64,000 bases of DNA from Isoetes taiwanensis (GCA_021234155.1 JAJEKV010000002.1:44321203-44385202); one strand, 5' to 3'; shown: positions 23,218-35,366, numbered from the stretch's first letter. Notes: a model not told the origin generated them from the letters alone. Translations and numbers: made by a program.

Positions 23218-24693
23218 TAAAGGTGGAAACCTAACCCAAAACCCTAATTCGAATTTAGGGCTTATCCTAATATTAAAAAGGGCTAAAATACCAAATTAGC
23301 TAATTATTGACATGCCACCTGGCCCAAATCGATTGGGCAAGGTAGGGTTTCTATTTTGGACACCCAAATTAGGGCTTTTGTGCCCCAATTCGAATTGGGA
23401 GCAATTGGGGATGGAGGAGGAGGAGCAGCAGCCAGGCACCCTTCAGCAAATCGAGATGGAGCCATCCCAAGCCCGGGTCGGCCCGGTTAGTCTATAGCTT
23501 AGTCAGTATTGTCATCAGGGGTAGCGCCCTGTTGGGAACTTGTTGTGTGTATTTCTTCTATTTCTCTCCAGGTTCTCTATGCTTTACCTATAGGAACTAA
23601 CCCTTGATTGTAAAGGTAAGTTCTCTTTATATTCCGATTACGGGTTTGCTCTTAAAGGATGGATTGATAGTTCTTTGCATAGTATTACTCGAAAATGGGG
23701 GAATTAAGGGGGTAGAGACCTCTCGAGCCATGATAGTAGGATGCTCCTAGGTAGATCCATGTACTTCCCATTAGATGCGGCTTTGTGCACAAGAGCCCAC
23801 CGAGTCGCGATGCTATGGAGTGACTTAGCACCAAATAAGGGACACAAAGGTGAAGCGGGGTGGGGTCTTGCCTGAACATAAAAGGCTCCCCGAGACTCCT
23901 ACAAGGACTAGGCCTAATAGCCTACCAGTGAGTTAGGGCGCGATCCGGCCGTATGGGTCCGGACAAATTCCCCGGGTGAAGAGGTGTGACCCGCATGGGG
24001 CATCCTGTGCTTTGAGTAGATTTAGGGCGCAGTAAGTCGGTACAGATGCGGGGTCGCCGATGCGCACGTGATTCTCTAGTCCACCCATGGAACCACTGTG
24101 ATCCCGAAGGGGACACTTCCCTCCGCCTCATCTGGACGGGGCTTCATGAACCCCCGTGGTAGGCTCAGAGGGTGATACCTTGAGTCTCAAGTGTCCGGAA
24201 GGCTATAGTGACGCCATAGCATGATTCGACTCATCCGCAAAGTGTGCACAGAGGGGCGGATGGAGGGACAACCCTAGCCAATGTTTTATGCCAGCCAACG
24301 CCATGTCAAGATTCGGTCGCTGATCTCTTGAGACCTAGCCGTGACCGATCCTCACCGAGTCCGAGTCGGGTAGAACCATGGGTTTGGGGTGTTTTCCTTA
24401 GTATTAAATGCATATCCTTTGTTGTTGTCACTTGGATGGATGTGCCACCCCTCGTGGTGGTAAATTATGATATGATTATGCTGTGTGCTAACCTTGTATT
24501 CACGCTTCCGCGACGTAGGAGCCCCATTGAAGGCGTGGGCCGAATGACCCCTCTGTGTCCTTCACTTGAGCATCTTCTCATAGATGGCCCGAGTTAGACG
24601 GAGGGCCCTGCTCGTGGCGAGTTGGTCGCCATGGGAGGGGAAAGTCCCCGTATGTATACGTCCGAGGGTCGTATATGTTCAGGGAGCATCACA
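23218..24693 (+). mobile_element. Probable gypsy LTR (3' part) upstream of a primer-binding site
   Basis: The sequence ends GCATCACA just before a tRNA-Met-type primer-binding site at 24695, so it is probably the 5' LTR of a plus-strand LTR retrotransposon. The left edge and a matching 3' LTR were not found; the first few hundred bases may be flanking DNA. No internal gag/pol in + orientation follows. Confidence 0.45.
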
Positions 24694-24694
24694 G

Positions 24695-24710
24695 TGGTAT
24701 CAGAGCCATG
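24695..24710 (+). other. Retrotransposon primer-binding site
   Basis: TGGTATCAGAGCCATG is the classic plant LTR-retrotransposon site. It is complementary to the 3' end of initiator tRNA-Met and lies one base after a CA LTR end. Confidence 0.8.
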
Positions 24711-25109
24711 ATTCTGGTTGACCGGAATCATAGCACTGACCAAATCTTTGACCCGTTAGTTCGGTAGTTGAGTGGGAGTTTAAGCTAGTTGGACTGCTTA
24801 ACTTTTTGGTGATTTAGTTTTGTGCTAGGTGGATGTAATAAATTGTGAGTTTTAGGAAGTTTAGGGCGATTTTGGAGGGAAAAAGTTGTGACTGGAGGAC
24901 CCAAGTTTGGAAGGGCTATAACTTTTTGTAGGTAGTTCGGATGAAGGCAAAAATGGCTCCAATGGATCGGACACCTCCCAAATACCCTAAGGGGCACGTC
25001 TCCCGAGGTCGAAAAGACAATAGGCCGCCGAAAAATCAAAAGGGGCGCTGCTGTCTTTGGAGGTGTTTTTCTCGACGAACTGAAGCCGTATAAGGATCGC
25101 AGAGCCCCA

Positions 25110-25364
25110 TACGGTCCGCCGTATAAAAATACGCGTCCGTTTTTTTTTTTTTTTTTTTTTCCCTTTCCACCCACGTTTTGAACCCGTGATCTCCCACTTC
25201 CAACCCAACACTCTTTCCATCTTGCCAACTGCCACATACGGTCCGGCCAGGTAAAAAATACGTCCCCGTTTTTTTTTTTTAAATTTTTCCCTTTCCACCC
25301 ATGTTTTGAACCCGTGATCTCCCACTTCCAACCCAACACTCTTTCCATCTTGCCAACTATGTTT
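25110..25364 (-). repeat. Two tandem tRNA-like units with A-tails, unit about 128 bp
   Basis: On the minus strand each unit has GTTGGCAAGATGG (similar to a pol III A box), about 30 bases, then GATCACGGGTTCAAAACG (B-box-like, T-arm-like). It ends GTGGAAAGGGAAAA, running into a long A tract (about 21 and 12 As; the T runs on the + strand). This is the layout of a tRNA-derived retroposon. The A box, B box and tail are seen; derivation from tRNA and past transcription are inferences. Confidence 0.55.
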
Positions 25365-25448
25365 ATATAGATGTTCTACTACTTTGTTATACATATCTAA
25401 TATTCTGTTTTGTCCTGTTAGCAGCTCTTTTAAGAAAAAGGTACATCA

Positions 25449-25506
25449 TGGAATTGAACCCCTGACCTTCTGCACCCAAGCCAACACCTTTACCAATGAG
25501 CAACTT
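25449..25506 (-). repeat. Third tRNA-like segment
   Basis: The minus strand reads GTTGCTCATTGGTAAAGG, then about 27 bases, then GGTCAGGGGTTCAATTCC. These are close to the tRNA A and B boxes in correct order and spacing. The sequence differs from the two tandem units, so it probably came from another tRNA. It is not a clear functional tRNA, because no acceptor stem pairs. Confidence 0.45.
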
Positions 25507-25610
25507 CTTTCTTGAATGGATATAATCCTTTTTCTAGGATTTATAGTTCATCTATTCCATATCTAAATTACATGCGTGCCTTTGGTAAACCCACATTGTG
25601 GAGGCAACAA

Positions 25611-25780
25611 CTCCGCCGGAGCAAGCTCTTCTGCCATAGCCGCCGGAGCAAGCTCTTCCGCCATAGCCGCCGGAGCAAGCTCTCTTGTCGTAGCCACCGC
25701 AGCAAGCTCTCTCGCCGTAGCCGCCGGAGCAAGCTCTCTCGCCATAGCCGCCGGAGTAAGCAGTCTTGCGATAGCCATGG
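25611..25780. repeat. 27-bp tandem repeat, about six units
   Basis: Units of the form GCCGCCGGAGCAAGCTCT followed by C/T-rich sequence and GCCATA repeat every 27 bp. The period is a multiple of three and stays open on both strands, giving nine-residue repeats (for example RRSKLSRHS, or AGASSLAIA). GC content is much higher than the flanks. It may be a scrap of coding repeat or a simple minisatellite. Confidence 0.85.
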
Positions 25781-25829
25781 GAGTCGACCTCTCTCTGTCA
25801 TAGTCAACCGGATAACTGTTAACCATATA

Positions 25830-28800
25830 TAAAGCTAGTATCCCCTAGGAATAAACCGACCAAATGACACGACGTGATCTAGCAAGTCCGGCCAACTTGT
25901 TATGACAACATCAACTCACTTGGTGGGACTAATTCTGGAACTTAATTAACAACGACAGGGCAACTTTCTAGAATTATTATATCCTTGGATATTCTCTAAG
26001 CGACGATAATAATGTCCAGTTATCGGCGTTCCTCGACCTATGACTTTAACTATTTTTTTCTTTGGTAGATGCCTTGATAACACAATTTCTTCGGGCCTTG
26101 CCATCATTCAATCTATACTACATTCATATGCTTTATCTTAGACCTTATTCGACGTTATACGTAATATGTTATAGACATAACTATAATTAATGTTGTCTCT
26201 CTCTAGTGTCTAAACCTTGCCTCATCTCAATTCCCAGACAAAGGATTCCTTTTCGCCCAACCAACTAGGGACTGCCATGCAGCACCCCTCTAGACCATGG
26301 GTAGCTTTAATCCTACCACCCCTCACTACTTCTTCTCAATGGTCGTGTTCTTTTCATGGACCATTTTCCCAGACCACGGTACCAACTCTGTAATACATAG
26401 TGAGTGCTTGTGTTAGAACCCCCACAATAATGTCAACACTTTGTGCCAAACTCCACCGTCTATATGGATGTGATTAATTGTCAAAGTGACAGCAGCCTAC
26501 CCTCTTTTCGAGTTGTTCTCCGCATTTCCAATGCCACCCAACCATTGTTGATTACTCACCCCTTTCTAGGGTACCTAGATAAGGTCCGGAGCCAAATGTT
26601 TCCAACCATTATTTTAATACCTAAACGCCTTTTAGGTTCTCGCAAACGAACTTACATATTCCAAAGGATTATATGAATATCCCAAAGGACAAGATCACCC
26701 AAAGACCTCTCAAGATAGGCCTCCTCTATTCGTGAGATCTTGTGTTCAAGTCTCTGGGGGTCCGTCATATGTCCTCATGGACGCTGCCAATATGGCATGA
26801 CGTATAAATGCTATCTATCTATCTATCTATTTATAAAAAAGGTCCTTGGTGAACTCAATTCACCATGTTGTCCTAAGACATGGACGCTTCTTCCCTAAGC
26901 CATAAAATCTTTAAAGAGTTTTTCTTCGCTCTTGTCGCCTTTCAAAGCTGCAGGTATATCTTTGCATGTTAGCAAAGACTAACCTTCATGTTAGGAAATA
27001 ACCTTTCTATCTAGATTGCTAAATATCATGCATCAGGGTCCTTTATTCCTTCTCTTCTTCAATATGTTTTCTACGTCTATGGCCGATTTTCAGTATCCCG
27101 ACCCTTACGCCTGCCACAGCTACATATTTCACTCTTTGGCTGTGACCTTTATTCAGTAGAGTCACCAATCCAATTACTCCTTTATGTATTCATTAACCGT
27201 CTTGTCGCTTTTGAGCCGCTATTATATGCTCCCTATATTGTTAACCCACCTATCATTGGGGGTTATGATCCAACGTTGTCCTACATCCTCGAAATGTTAG
27301 TCATTACATTTCTCTGTCATGATGCTATGCTGATGTTCTGGCATTCCAAATGACTTGGCATTTTCATTTAAGCCATAGTCATGGCCTAAGAGCGGGTGAG
27401 CCTTCGTAAATTACCTGGAGTCATCAAGGTGCTTGCCTTGTATTTTGTGAGCCTTTCTACAATTACCTACGTCTAATATAACCCGGGCTTGTATCAATGT
27501 TCGAGTCCTGTATATGTTAACTTGCACCCCCATATAACCCATGGCATCACCTCTGCCTGATCCAGGTATGGATCATGTGGGAAAGCTAGTCTTAGGTGTC
27601 TATGCAAGACACATTCGAACATTTAGCAGGTAACTGCTATTCGCTACTTATCCTGGAATTGTACTATTGTACTACTCAACCCCACTACCTTAAGTTTTAT
27701 TCTATTGGCCGTTGACATTTATTTCAAGTGCCAACTACTACCTCATACCCTAGCATGCAACGGATTGACGGTCCTTTTTACATTTCAAACGTATCTCCAG
27801 ATCCGTCCTAAGTAACTTTAGGATACCCTCGTCTTTCTCTCCTTGCGTCACCACCTAAATTACCTCCCTGAGATGTTTATCGTATCTGTACATGGTATGT
27901 ACATAATAAACGTATCTCCGGACCCACAATGCTAGAGCTCTGCTCTAACTTAGCTAAAGTGTAAGCTTGGTAGTCCTTGAAACAAAACCTAACCTATGTA
28001 CCTTTATAATGTGGCTGACCCACCGACTTCCCAACTGGGCAGTGGCCAACTCTATGTTGGAAATCTATATGTTGCCTACATTTTTTATAGGATCCCCAGC
28101 TACTTTAACCATCCCTTTACTGCCCTATGGTATTCCAGTCGTGTATATACACTATCATACCACCCATGGGATTATGCCATAATTCCGAAGGTTTACTACC
28201 CCAGATGAGGAGCTTTTCTAAAGGCTTCTTTCGCTATCCTTTGTGTTCCATACCACCCATAATCTACACACCTCGTCTTGATTTTTATCGGGACTTGGAT
28301 TGTCATACCTCAACTCAAGTAAGTCGACATTCTATACCTTTACCACCATTGTCGAAACCTACACTTCTAAAGTGATCTCCCTTTCATGAGCTGGGTATTT
28401 ATAATCCAGTTTTTCACCTTACTATAGTACCTCTTTAACGTGGACTACGGTAGATAATGATATATGGTGCTATCCAGTCTCCTTCTACACTGAATAGCAA
28501 TCTAGATGCCGCATAATAAATTAATCCTCGTAATTATTAGGTCCAGTATTTCACTTAGATACCAAACATTGTCATACTAATTTTCTCGAGTATCCATCAA
28601 AATAGGGATAACTTAACACTCCTTATTCCCAACATTCAGCACTTCTACTTTAAGTAAGAGCCCAGAACCTGCTCAGTCATCACCATATAACAGGCTCAGG
28701 ACAGACCAGGCATGGTTTCGATGCTTCCGCCGTGGACACCATAGTTACAACTGGCCTTCCGTGATTCAGGACGATTGCATAGCCATAGCACTGCCGGATA

Positions 28801-29210
28801 GCGACCGGGGCGGTACCAATTACGTCGAATGTATATGTCAGTTGTACCTGTGCCCTATAACTATAAGACTGTCTGTATGTGTTATAAATTTACGAAAATA
28901 GCAATAAAATAAATAAGTAATTCAAATGTAAGAACATCGGGACATCTCGTAAATGTATAAACATAACCAATGAATTAATATGTGTCCTCATGTGACTATA
29001 ATCTATGCTAAAGATAGAGAGTGTGAGTGTGGAAACATTAACGATAATCGAAAGGAGCAAACTATTTAAACACATAATCAAATACAATAGAAGGAGATAA
29101 GTATGTATGTCTTACACAAACTCCTAAGGGAATAACGAGACTTAGATAATGTTATAACAAGGTTATGAATAATAAATGAAGAACGTCTGTCTGTAATTAA
29201 TATTAAAGTA
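25830..29210. other. 3.4 kb with no recognisable gene
   Basis: No long frame and no motif I can name, apart from the SINE-like segment at 26690-26836. Base composition is fairly even and slightly pyrimidine-biased on the + strand, which could reflect old retrotransposon interior sequence. Confidence 0.3.
26690..26836 (+). repeat. Possible tRNA-derived SINE with TATC tail
   Basis: A B-box-like TGTTCAAGTCTC follows CGTGAGATCT, and the segment ends in CTATCTATCTATCTATCTATTT. SINEs often end in short tandem repeats. No convincing A box or target duplication was found, so this is tentative. Confidence 0.3.
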
Positions 29211-29349
29211 CTAGTAATGGTGCCCAGCGTTGCTGGGCATAAGTTGGGAATCTGTATAGACGGAAACCTGTTCATCTCAGACTCCTTTTCATAAATCTAA
29301 TATAATAGAAACGAAATCCAGTATTCTTGGGCTATAATAGGTTGTTATG

Positions 29350-29725
29350 TACTCGACACCCTTTTTCATTTCTCTTTCTATTTTTTATTTTTCCATACCT
29401 TTTTCCATTCCTTTTTCCTCACCTTTTTTACATGCTCCTCATCCCTTTCATCTTCAAATTTTTTCCGTGCCCTTCCCCTCTTCTTCTTTTCTAATTTCCT
29501 ATCCCGTTTCCTCGTGCACCTTTTCCCTTCCCTTTTCCCCTCTCCGCCTCCTTTTTCGTTTTTCCTTTCCCTTTTTATTTTCCTATGTTCTTTTTTTTTG
29601 TCTCTCCACCATTTTTCGCTTCCCTTTTCCTCCTTTCCTCACCCTTTCCCTCTTTCCCTTTTTCTGTTGGCCTTTTTTCCTTCCTTTTCCTCCCTCCCCC
29701 TTTTCTTTTACCTTATTTTTCCTTA
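29350..29725. repeat. Polypyrimidine/polypurine tract next to Helitron 3' end
   Basis: C/T-rich on the + strand with TTTTTCCCTTCC-like motifs, starting about 140 bp from the Helitron 3' terminus. It is the same kind of tract as at 21350-23065 and 41695-42585. Open frames in it are artefacts. Confidence 0.9.
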
Positions 29726-30925
29726 AGGTAGCCTAATAATATCCAAAATGTTTTAAATCACTATTGTTCTAATATTTAATATCTAAGCTCAATAGTAAAC
29801 ATGTGCCTGGAGTATCCATGCATTAGTAGGTATGTTTATATGGAGTTGATACCCTATAGCGTACAAATTTTTTGACTAATTAGTTTTGGCCATGTCTCTC
29901 CACGGAACCTCTCTGTGTGTATGGTTCCAACATAAAAAAATTTAATTTGTTGCCATGTTCTCTTGTGTGTGTGTATTCTTTTCTTTTTCTTTTTTTGTTT
30001 TCTTTTTTTTTTTTTTAAGAGAAGGAGGAGGAGATTTTAAACATATCCTGGCAACACATAACATATGTAGGGGTACGTGTATGTATGGATATGGTGTCTA
30101 TATGGATAGGAGTGTGTTCGTTCCCGGCAATTCCATCAAATGCATAATCAACAAACATATATGTGACATTGGACAGAATGGCCATCATGGTGTAAACAAA
30201 GATCCACTCTATAAGGCTCTTTAAAAATTAGAGAATGGAATGATAAACATATGCAAATGATTAGATTAGTATCTTTTCGGGGCAAAGTGAATTATGTCGT
30301 TTGAATGCAAAGTGTATGAAATTATAAGATTACACATTAGTGGTACTTAGTTGAAAATATCCATCATGGTAGATAGATTTGTGAACGCCATTTTAGCTTT
30401 TAAGAAAAATGCTATTTTATCTACAGACAGAATGCCCTTTGTTATCTATCGAATGTTTAACTTCTGCTCTTTTGATGTTCTATTAAGGACAATGGTCGTT
30501 AAAGGTGCATTTAAGCTTGTATATTTTATAGATTTATACTACTTGGGAATTCAAATGGTTTCAAAATAAACTTGTTTGTACTTTTTAACAGGAATGCCAA
30601 CAAATAATCTTTGAGATGTCAAATGACTTTGATGTCATCACAATTGTCGGGATTGTAATGAACATCATGAACATTACATTGGTAACTACATTTATGCCAA
30701 TTTATATAATTATATAATACTCAAAATGCAAGGAATGATCACTGCATTTATCAATGTCGATAGCCATCATCCATCATATCTTGAATGAGCATCTAGAAAA
30801 GAAAAAACAAATGAATAAAAGAGGTAAATTATCTAAAAACGAAAAAAAGGAGGATTATGCTCAATAACGTAATAGAAATACTTGTATTTTGATTGCAAGG
30901 AGATCACATGGAATTTGAGATATTC

Positions 30926-31760
30926 TCATGAGTGTGTATCTCATGGTGTAGAGAGAAAGGTCTACCTATAATACCACCTACAACCTGTACAATGAAACTA
31001 TGCAGTCAAATTTAATATACAATTGCATGAGGCTTTCGATGCCACCTACAACCTGTACAATGAAACTATGCAGTCAAATTGATTATACAATTGCATGAGA
31101 CTTTCGATGCATGAATATGCTATAAGGACAGAAGACACAATCTCTAATAGACTTGCCATGTTATTATTTAATGTGGATGGCTATGATCAAGATTGGCCAG
31201 TGGTCGGCTACGTCTATGGCTATGTGCAAAGCAAGAAAAAAATGTTGGAAATAAGAATTAGAAAATAGAAGGCGGCCCCGAACACCACAGCTAGATTTTT
31301 GAGCTCATCCCATGAAACTAAAAGACTGCTCATGTCTTGGCATTTCTGTAAAAAAGAGATTAGAAGTGGAGTCTGAGATCTGTAGTTTTTCTTATCATCA
31401 TATTCTATTCTATTCTCATGAGTGTGTGTCTCGCAGTGTAGAGAGAAATGTCTATAATACCACCTACGACCTGTACAATTAAACCATGCAGTCAATTCTA
31501 GTATACAATTGCCTAAGGCTTTGGATGCATGAATATGCTCTAAGGACAGAAGACGCAATCTCTAAAGAACTTGCCAGATTGTTATTATTTAATGTGGGAT
31601 GTCTAAGCAAGAGTACAATGCTGGAAAAAAGAATTACAAAATAGAAGGCAGCCTGAACAACGCAACTAGATTTTTGGGCTAATCCCATGAAACTAAAAGA
31701 CTGTTCATGTCTTGGGATTTTTATAAAAAAGGGATTAAAAGTGGACCTTGAGACTGTTCC
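30926..31760. repeat. Tandem duplication, unit about 490 bp, inside the Helitron
   Basis: The phrase GAGTGTGTATCTCATGG with GTAGAGAGAAAGG (30930) recurs in close form at 31418. CACCTACAACCTGTACAATG occurs at 30975, 31042 and, with a change, 31459. Both long copies continue through GCATGAATATGCT, AGGACAGAAGAC and CATGAAACTAAAAGACTG. The first unit has an extra 67-bp internal duplication. Weak minus-strand frames in both copies suggest a duplicated captured exon of unknown source. Confidence 0.8.
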
Positions 31761-33229
31761 ATTGACAAAAGAAGAATCCCTATTTGTATTTGAGGAGCAG
31801 AGGAAACAAAGCAAAGATCTATTGGCATCACAACGGAGAAAATATTATTTTGTGACAATAACAATCATAGGAGATAGGCACCCCATCCTCCATCTAGTTT
31901 GAATGAGTGCAATGAGTGACCAATAGCACAGACTTTGGTGCCAAGAGCAGAATCGAGAAGAGGAAACAGTGGGTGTTTTCAGCCACAATAATTGCATAAC
32001 AATGGTCAAATATTGTGATAAACTTACTCAGATGTCTGAGTGCCAAATGGTAAGGCTGAACTACTGCAAATGTTCAAGTTGTTTCAAAGTAGGAGTAGTA
32101 CTTGCTCAGTAGCTGGGTGGCACTGCCTCCAAATGCTCAAATGCTGGAGCAAATGATACACCAAAGCTGGAGACAAAACAAAATAAAATTAGCCTTCTAT
32201 ACAACTTTATATCAAAAAGCTTACAAAGGATACCTTGAATAAGAGAAACAAAACTGGAAATTTTATACCATAGCCAAACTTCATGGACGGCTAGCTCCAA
32301 AGTGAGAAGCCTGCAAATAAAGAGCCTCGCCCTGATCAGAAGACCTTCAATAAGCCCATGTGGGCAACAGATGTTTGGCCTGATGCATCGACTCTAGAGA
32401 TCAGATTTGGGTTACAGGCCACATGTAACCAATAACCAAGCTAGAGATGCAGATCAAGACATATGACATTTGCCTTATAGGATTCCATGACCTGCAGCAG
32501 GTTGTGTATAATGGGTATGGTGAGGCTATAATATTGTCACAACAATTATTATTACTATAATTATTACTGTGAAGATGACCTTGCACTTTTCAAGCATGCT
32601 TAGGAAGTGTAAATAATTGCCTTCTTATGTAGCATGTTCCAGGTTCTAATGGAGGACCAAAGCTTCCTCATCAAGATAACTATTTTTTGTGTAACAAACG
32701 CTAGTCTAGAAATAGACTTTCCAAGAAATTATACCTATCCAATCAGAACATTCAACCTGCAATGAGGTATCTAACCAGGCTACATGCACTTGTAAAACGG
32801 GGAACTCAGCTGTGATAATATGAAAAGTACGATGGTTGTTTTAATTTTAAGGGAAAGAACATCACATTTGGGGCAATCATAAATAGAGAAGAGTTACTCT
32901 TACCTCAGATGGCGAGTAATTTCTTGGAAGCGAAGCCATTGTGCCATCTGTTATATTGTTGTCATGATAGTAAATTGCCCGCATCCAATGAACCAATTGT
33001 TGAACCTAAATGGTTGGCACGAGAATAGAGCCCATCTGCAACAACGAAGGGGACTTTCCTTTATGGATTATCTTGAATTAGAGCACATTCTCGATCGTAA
33101 CGCCCCAAACACGTATCGCATCATTGATTATGAAGGAGCATAATATGTTGAAATAGAGTATGTTCTGATCAGAATGTCGGAAACACAGAATGCTTCATTG
33201 ATTCTAAAGGAGCGTAATATGAAGAAGAA

Positions 33230-33470
33230 TACCTCAGCGCATGCAAAGGCCTCTTCCCAGCAAAAGCTTAGATAACCTGCCAAGAGCTCTGCTAGGTTTG
33301 TTCTGCCATTCTCGGCATTCACCATATGCGCGCATCCGTAGACCTTCACTTGATTTTTTAGAAATGTTAGAAGCAATGCTGGCTTCATGTTTTGTAATGT
33401 GTGCACTTGTGCATTTGGTACATCTCAAATTTATCTTTGACTTTCCATAATCCATATCTTGCATCTGCCA
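33230..33470 (-). pseudogene. Unidentified captured exon-like segment
   Basis: Two overlapping frames are open for 90-100 codons, one containing KVYGCAHMVNAENGRTNLAE. The segment ends at GCTGAG followed by GTATTC, a plausible splice donor. It lies downstream of NDUFA13 in the same Helitron and orientation, but does not resemble that protein. Source gene not recognised. Confidence 0.3.
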
Positions 33471-33811
33471 GCTTATCTTACTATGTAGTCCCATAAAGAA
33501 AAATAATACCCATATCCTAGTTTCAAGTTCCACCCATCATCCAAGATAATCCAGCACGTTGGTTTTTTCCAAGGTCCATTCCACACATACCTCTCACTCA
33601 TACTATAACTGTATATTCTCAAGCAAATGGGGAAACCGTAAAAGATGAACTAAACAAATGCCTCCCAACAAGTCGGGCAAACCATAGACATTATTTAGAA
33701 AAATCCATATTTCTCTCCGCCATGTCATTGCATTCTCGATGATTATCTTTTCAGAAAAAATTTTCCAATTCAATCCTAACTTATCATCTGCTTTTGTACA
33801 TTGCGCTTTGA

Positions 33812-34426
33812 TTACCAATAGTCTCCAATTAGCTTGCCTGTCGCCGGAGGCATCCATCTGCCAGAATTGTACACATTTTCTCCAACCTTCCAGCCTGGGG
33901 CATGAGCCATGATCCTCGCTTCTTCTTCAAGTTGTTTTTGGTATTCCTTAACGAACCTAAGATAGATAACTAACAATCAGAATCACCTTGCCACTAAACG
34001 TGATAAAAAGTTAGTACTACCTCAAATCTTCCTCAGCTTGAAGAAAAGGCATTATAGCTTGTCGACCGGCAATCTTCTCAGCTTTCACAGCCCTGTAATT
34101 TAATTTATTCATATAAAATGTAGGAGTCTGCATATACCCGCAACAAGCAACCACAGAATTTACCGATGATCATGTTGATTTTGCTTTGTATTGCGATTAT
34201 TGTTTCATTTACAACTATGGAGGATTCAGCATAGAGACAGAGAAACACACCTGCGATACTTGTTGCCCTGTCCAACCTGATAAAGCCCATATGAAATAAT
34301 GAGGGCAGCTCCAAAGAAGACGGCAACCCGTGACCGGGTCCAAAGTTAGAGGGGCATGTCTTGAAGGGGGGGCATGTCCTTGACACTGGCCATGCCCTTC
34401 TGGCCTCGGATTAGAGTTTCCGTCAT
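33812..34426 (-). pseudogene. Captured NADH dehydrogenase 1 alpha subcomplex subunit 13 (GRIM-19/B16.6) gene
   Basis: Three exons with proper GT-AG introns. Exon 1 (34426-34251) begins MTETLIRGQKGMASVKDMP and ends in a segment matching AVFFGAALIISYGLYQVGQG in another frame. Exon 2 (34092-34021) encodes AEKIAGRQAIMPFLQAEEDL. Exon 3 (33956-33812) encodes [37 protein letters not shown] and a stop. This matches the plant complex I subunit, a ~143-residue inner-membrane protein with one N-terminal membrane helix. Exon 1 lacks the conserved Pro/Gly-rich stretch after KDMP and is frameshifted, so the copy is broken. Exons 2 and 3 are intact. It keeps its introns, so it was captured at the DNA level, in Helitron sense orientation. 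Confidence 0.9.
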
Positions 34427-34584
34427 AGCTACAGCTGCTTGGAGCTTCCGGTGTTCGGATCGTTCGTCTTCCCTATATTGTTCGAAAGATTGGCAAATCG
34501 TAATCATAGGATAAAGTGATTAAACCTCAGCCATTGGATCTAGGGCGTGGTCCATTACTTGCACTAAAACATTATAATATAAGA

Positions 34585-35150
34585 TATAGGTCAAAATGGC
34601 AAATACAGTACAATATATAATTCTATTAAAGGGTAACACTCACGATAGCAATATATGAGTTGTTAAAATTGTAACAAAATAGGAAAACAAAATTTAGATG
34701 CAAAATTACATTAAGCCTGGCTGTAATAAAATCACTTGCAAAGTGAAGGGAGAATACAATAGATATATACACACAAGTTAATATGATTAGAATGACTTTC
34801 TACTTAACAACAAATGGAAGTTCTCTAGATCTATACTTGTCTTTAATATATAATCAGTTACCTGTATGTATAGAAGAAACAGTGAGACTTCCACAAACCT
34901 TGATTTGCTCACTTTTACAAATCCTAAGCGATGTTCATGTCTGATATATACCTCTACCTCTTATATTTCGGAGTTATAAATTGCACATTACAAGTCATTT
35001 CAAACTTAATCACTTTCAACATGACAACGTCTGTGTGACTTATAATCTCACGCTACCTCTTTAAGGAGGGGAGACTTCCTTCCAATATATGATGTGTCGC
35101 TGGTCATCTGTGCTTGAGAAGGGGAAACAGGTAGGTAACGGGCTTTGTAG
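34585..35150. other. No gene seen
   Basis: AT-rich flank of the Helitron; no frame or repeat recognised. Confidence 0.3.
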
Positions 35151-35180
35151 TATTTGGAGATTCTTACATCGCTTCCAGAC

Positions 35181-35365
35181 ATGGTGAATACCAGGAGAAC
35201 ATCCGAGTCTAACACCGCAAATACGCCGGAAGAAGCGGTCAAACAGATTTTGGAGTATGCAAATGAGGTGCAGCAAGAAGTGCGAACGGAGTTACAGACT
35301 GCAAAAGAACAGGCATTTGTTGGTGAGCCTCTCAGAAACGCTGCTGTTAAAAGTAAGTTGAAATT
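35181..35365 (+). pseudogene. Possible gag N-terminal fragment
   Basis: A frame starts MVNTRRTSESN and continues as a glutamate/glutamine-rich helix (about 60 residues) until it runs into the end of the LINE. An MVNTR-type start is common in plant gypsy gag proteins, so I suspect a retrotransposon fragment truncated by the LINE. No LTR or primer-binding site was found beside it. Low certainty. Confidence 0.3.
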
Positions 35366-35366
35366 T

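Larger units (their letters stand above)
29211..34584 (-). mobile_element. Helitron, minus strand, with captured NDUFA13
   Basis: On the minus strand it begins TCTTATATTATAATG at 34584 after a flanking A and ends CTAG (29214-29211) followed by T. A hairpin with an 8-bp stem (TGCCCAGC/GCTGGGCA, 29221-29239) precedes the end. The first 50 bases are nearly identical to those of the + Helitron at 3632. Contents in Helitron sense: a captured NDUFA13 gene (33812-34426), other exon-like scraps (about 33230-33530), a duplicated segment (30926-31760) and a polypurine tract close to the 3' end. No Rep/helicase is visible. Confidence 0.92.

Noticed and set aside
23922-24131. Minus-strand 69-codon frame
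   Set aside because: It lies inside the probable LTR, with no motif; LTRs are usually non-coding.
24785-25394. 187- and 135-codon minus-strand frames with internal repeats
   Set aside because: They read through the tRNA-like tandem repeats and their A tracts (poly-Lys); no independent coding evidence.
25449-25506. Functional tRNA gene
   Set aside because: A and B boxes are present but no acceptor stem pairs and the anticodon arm is poor.
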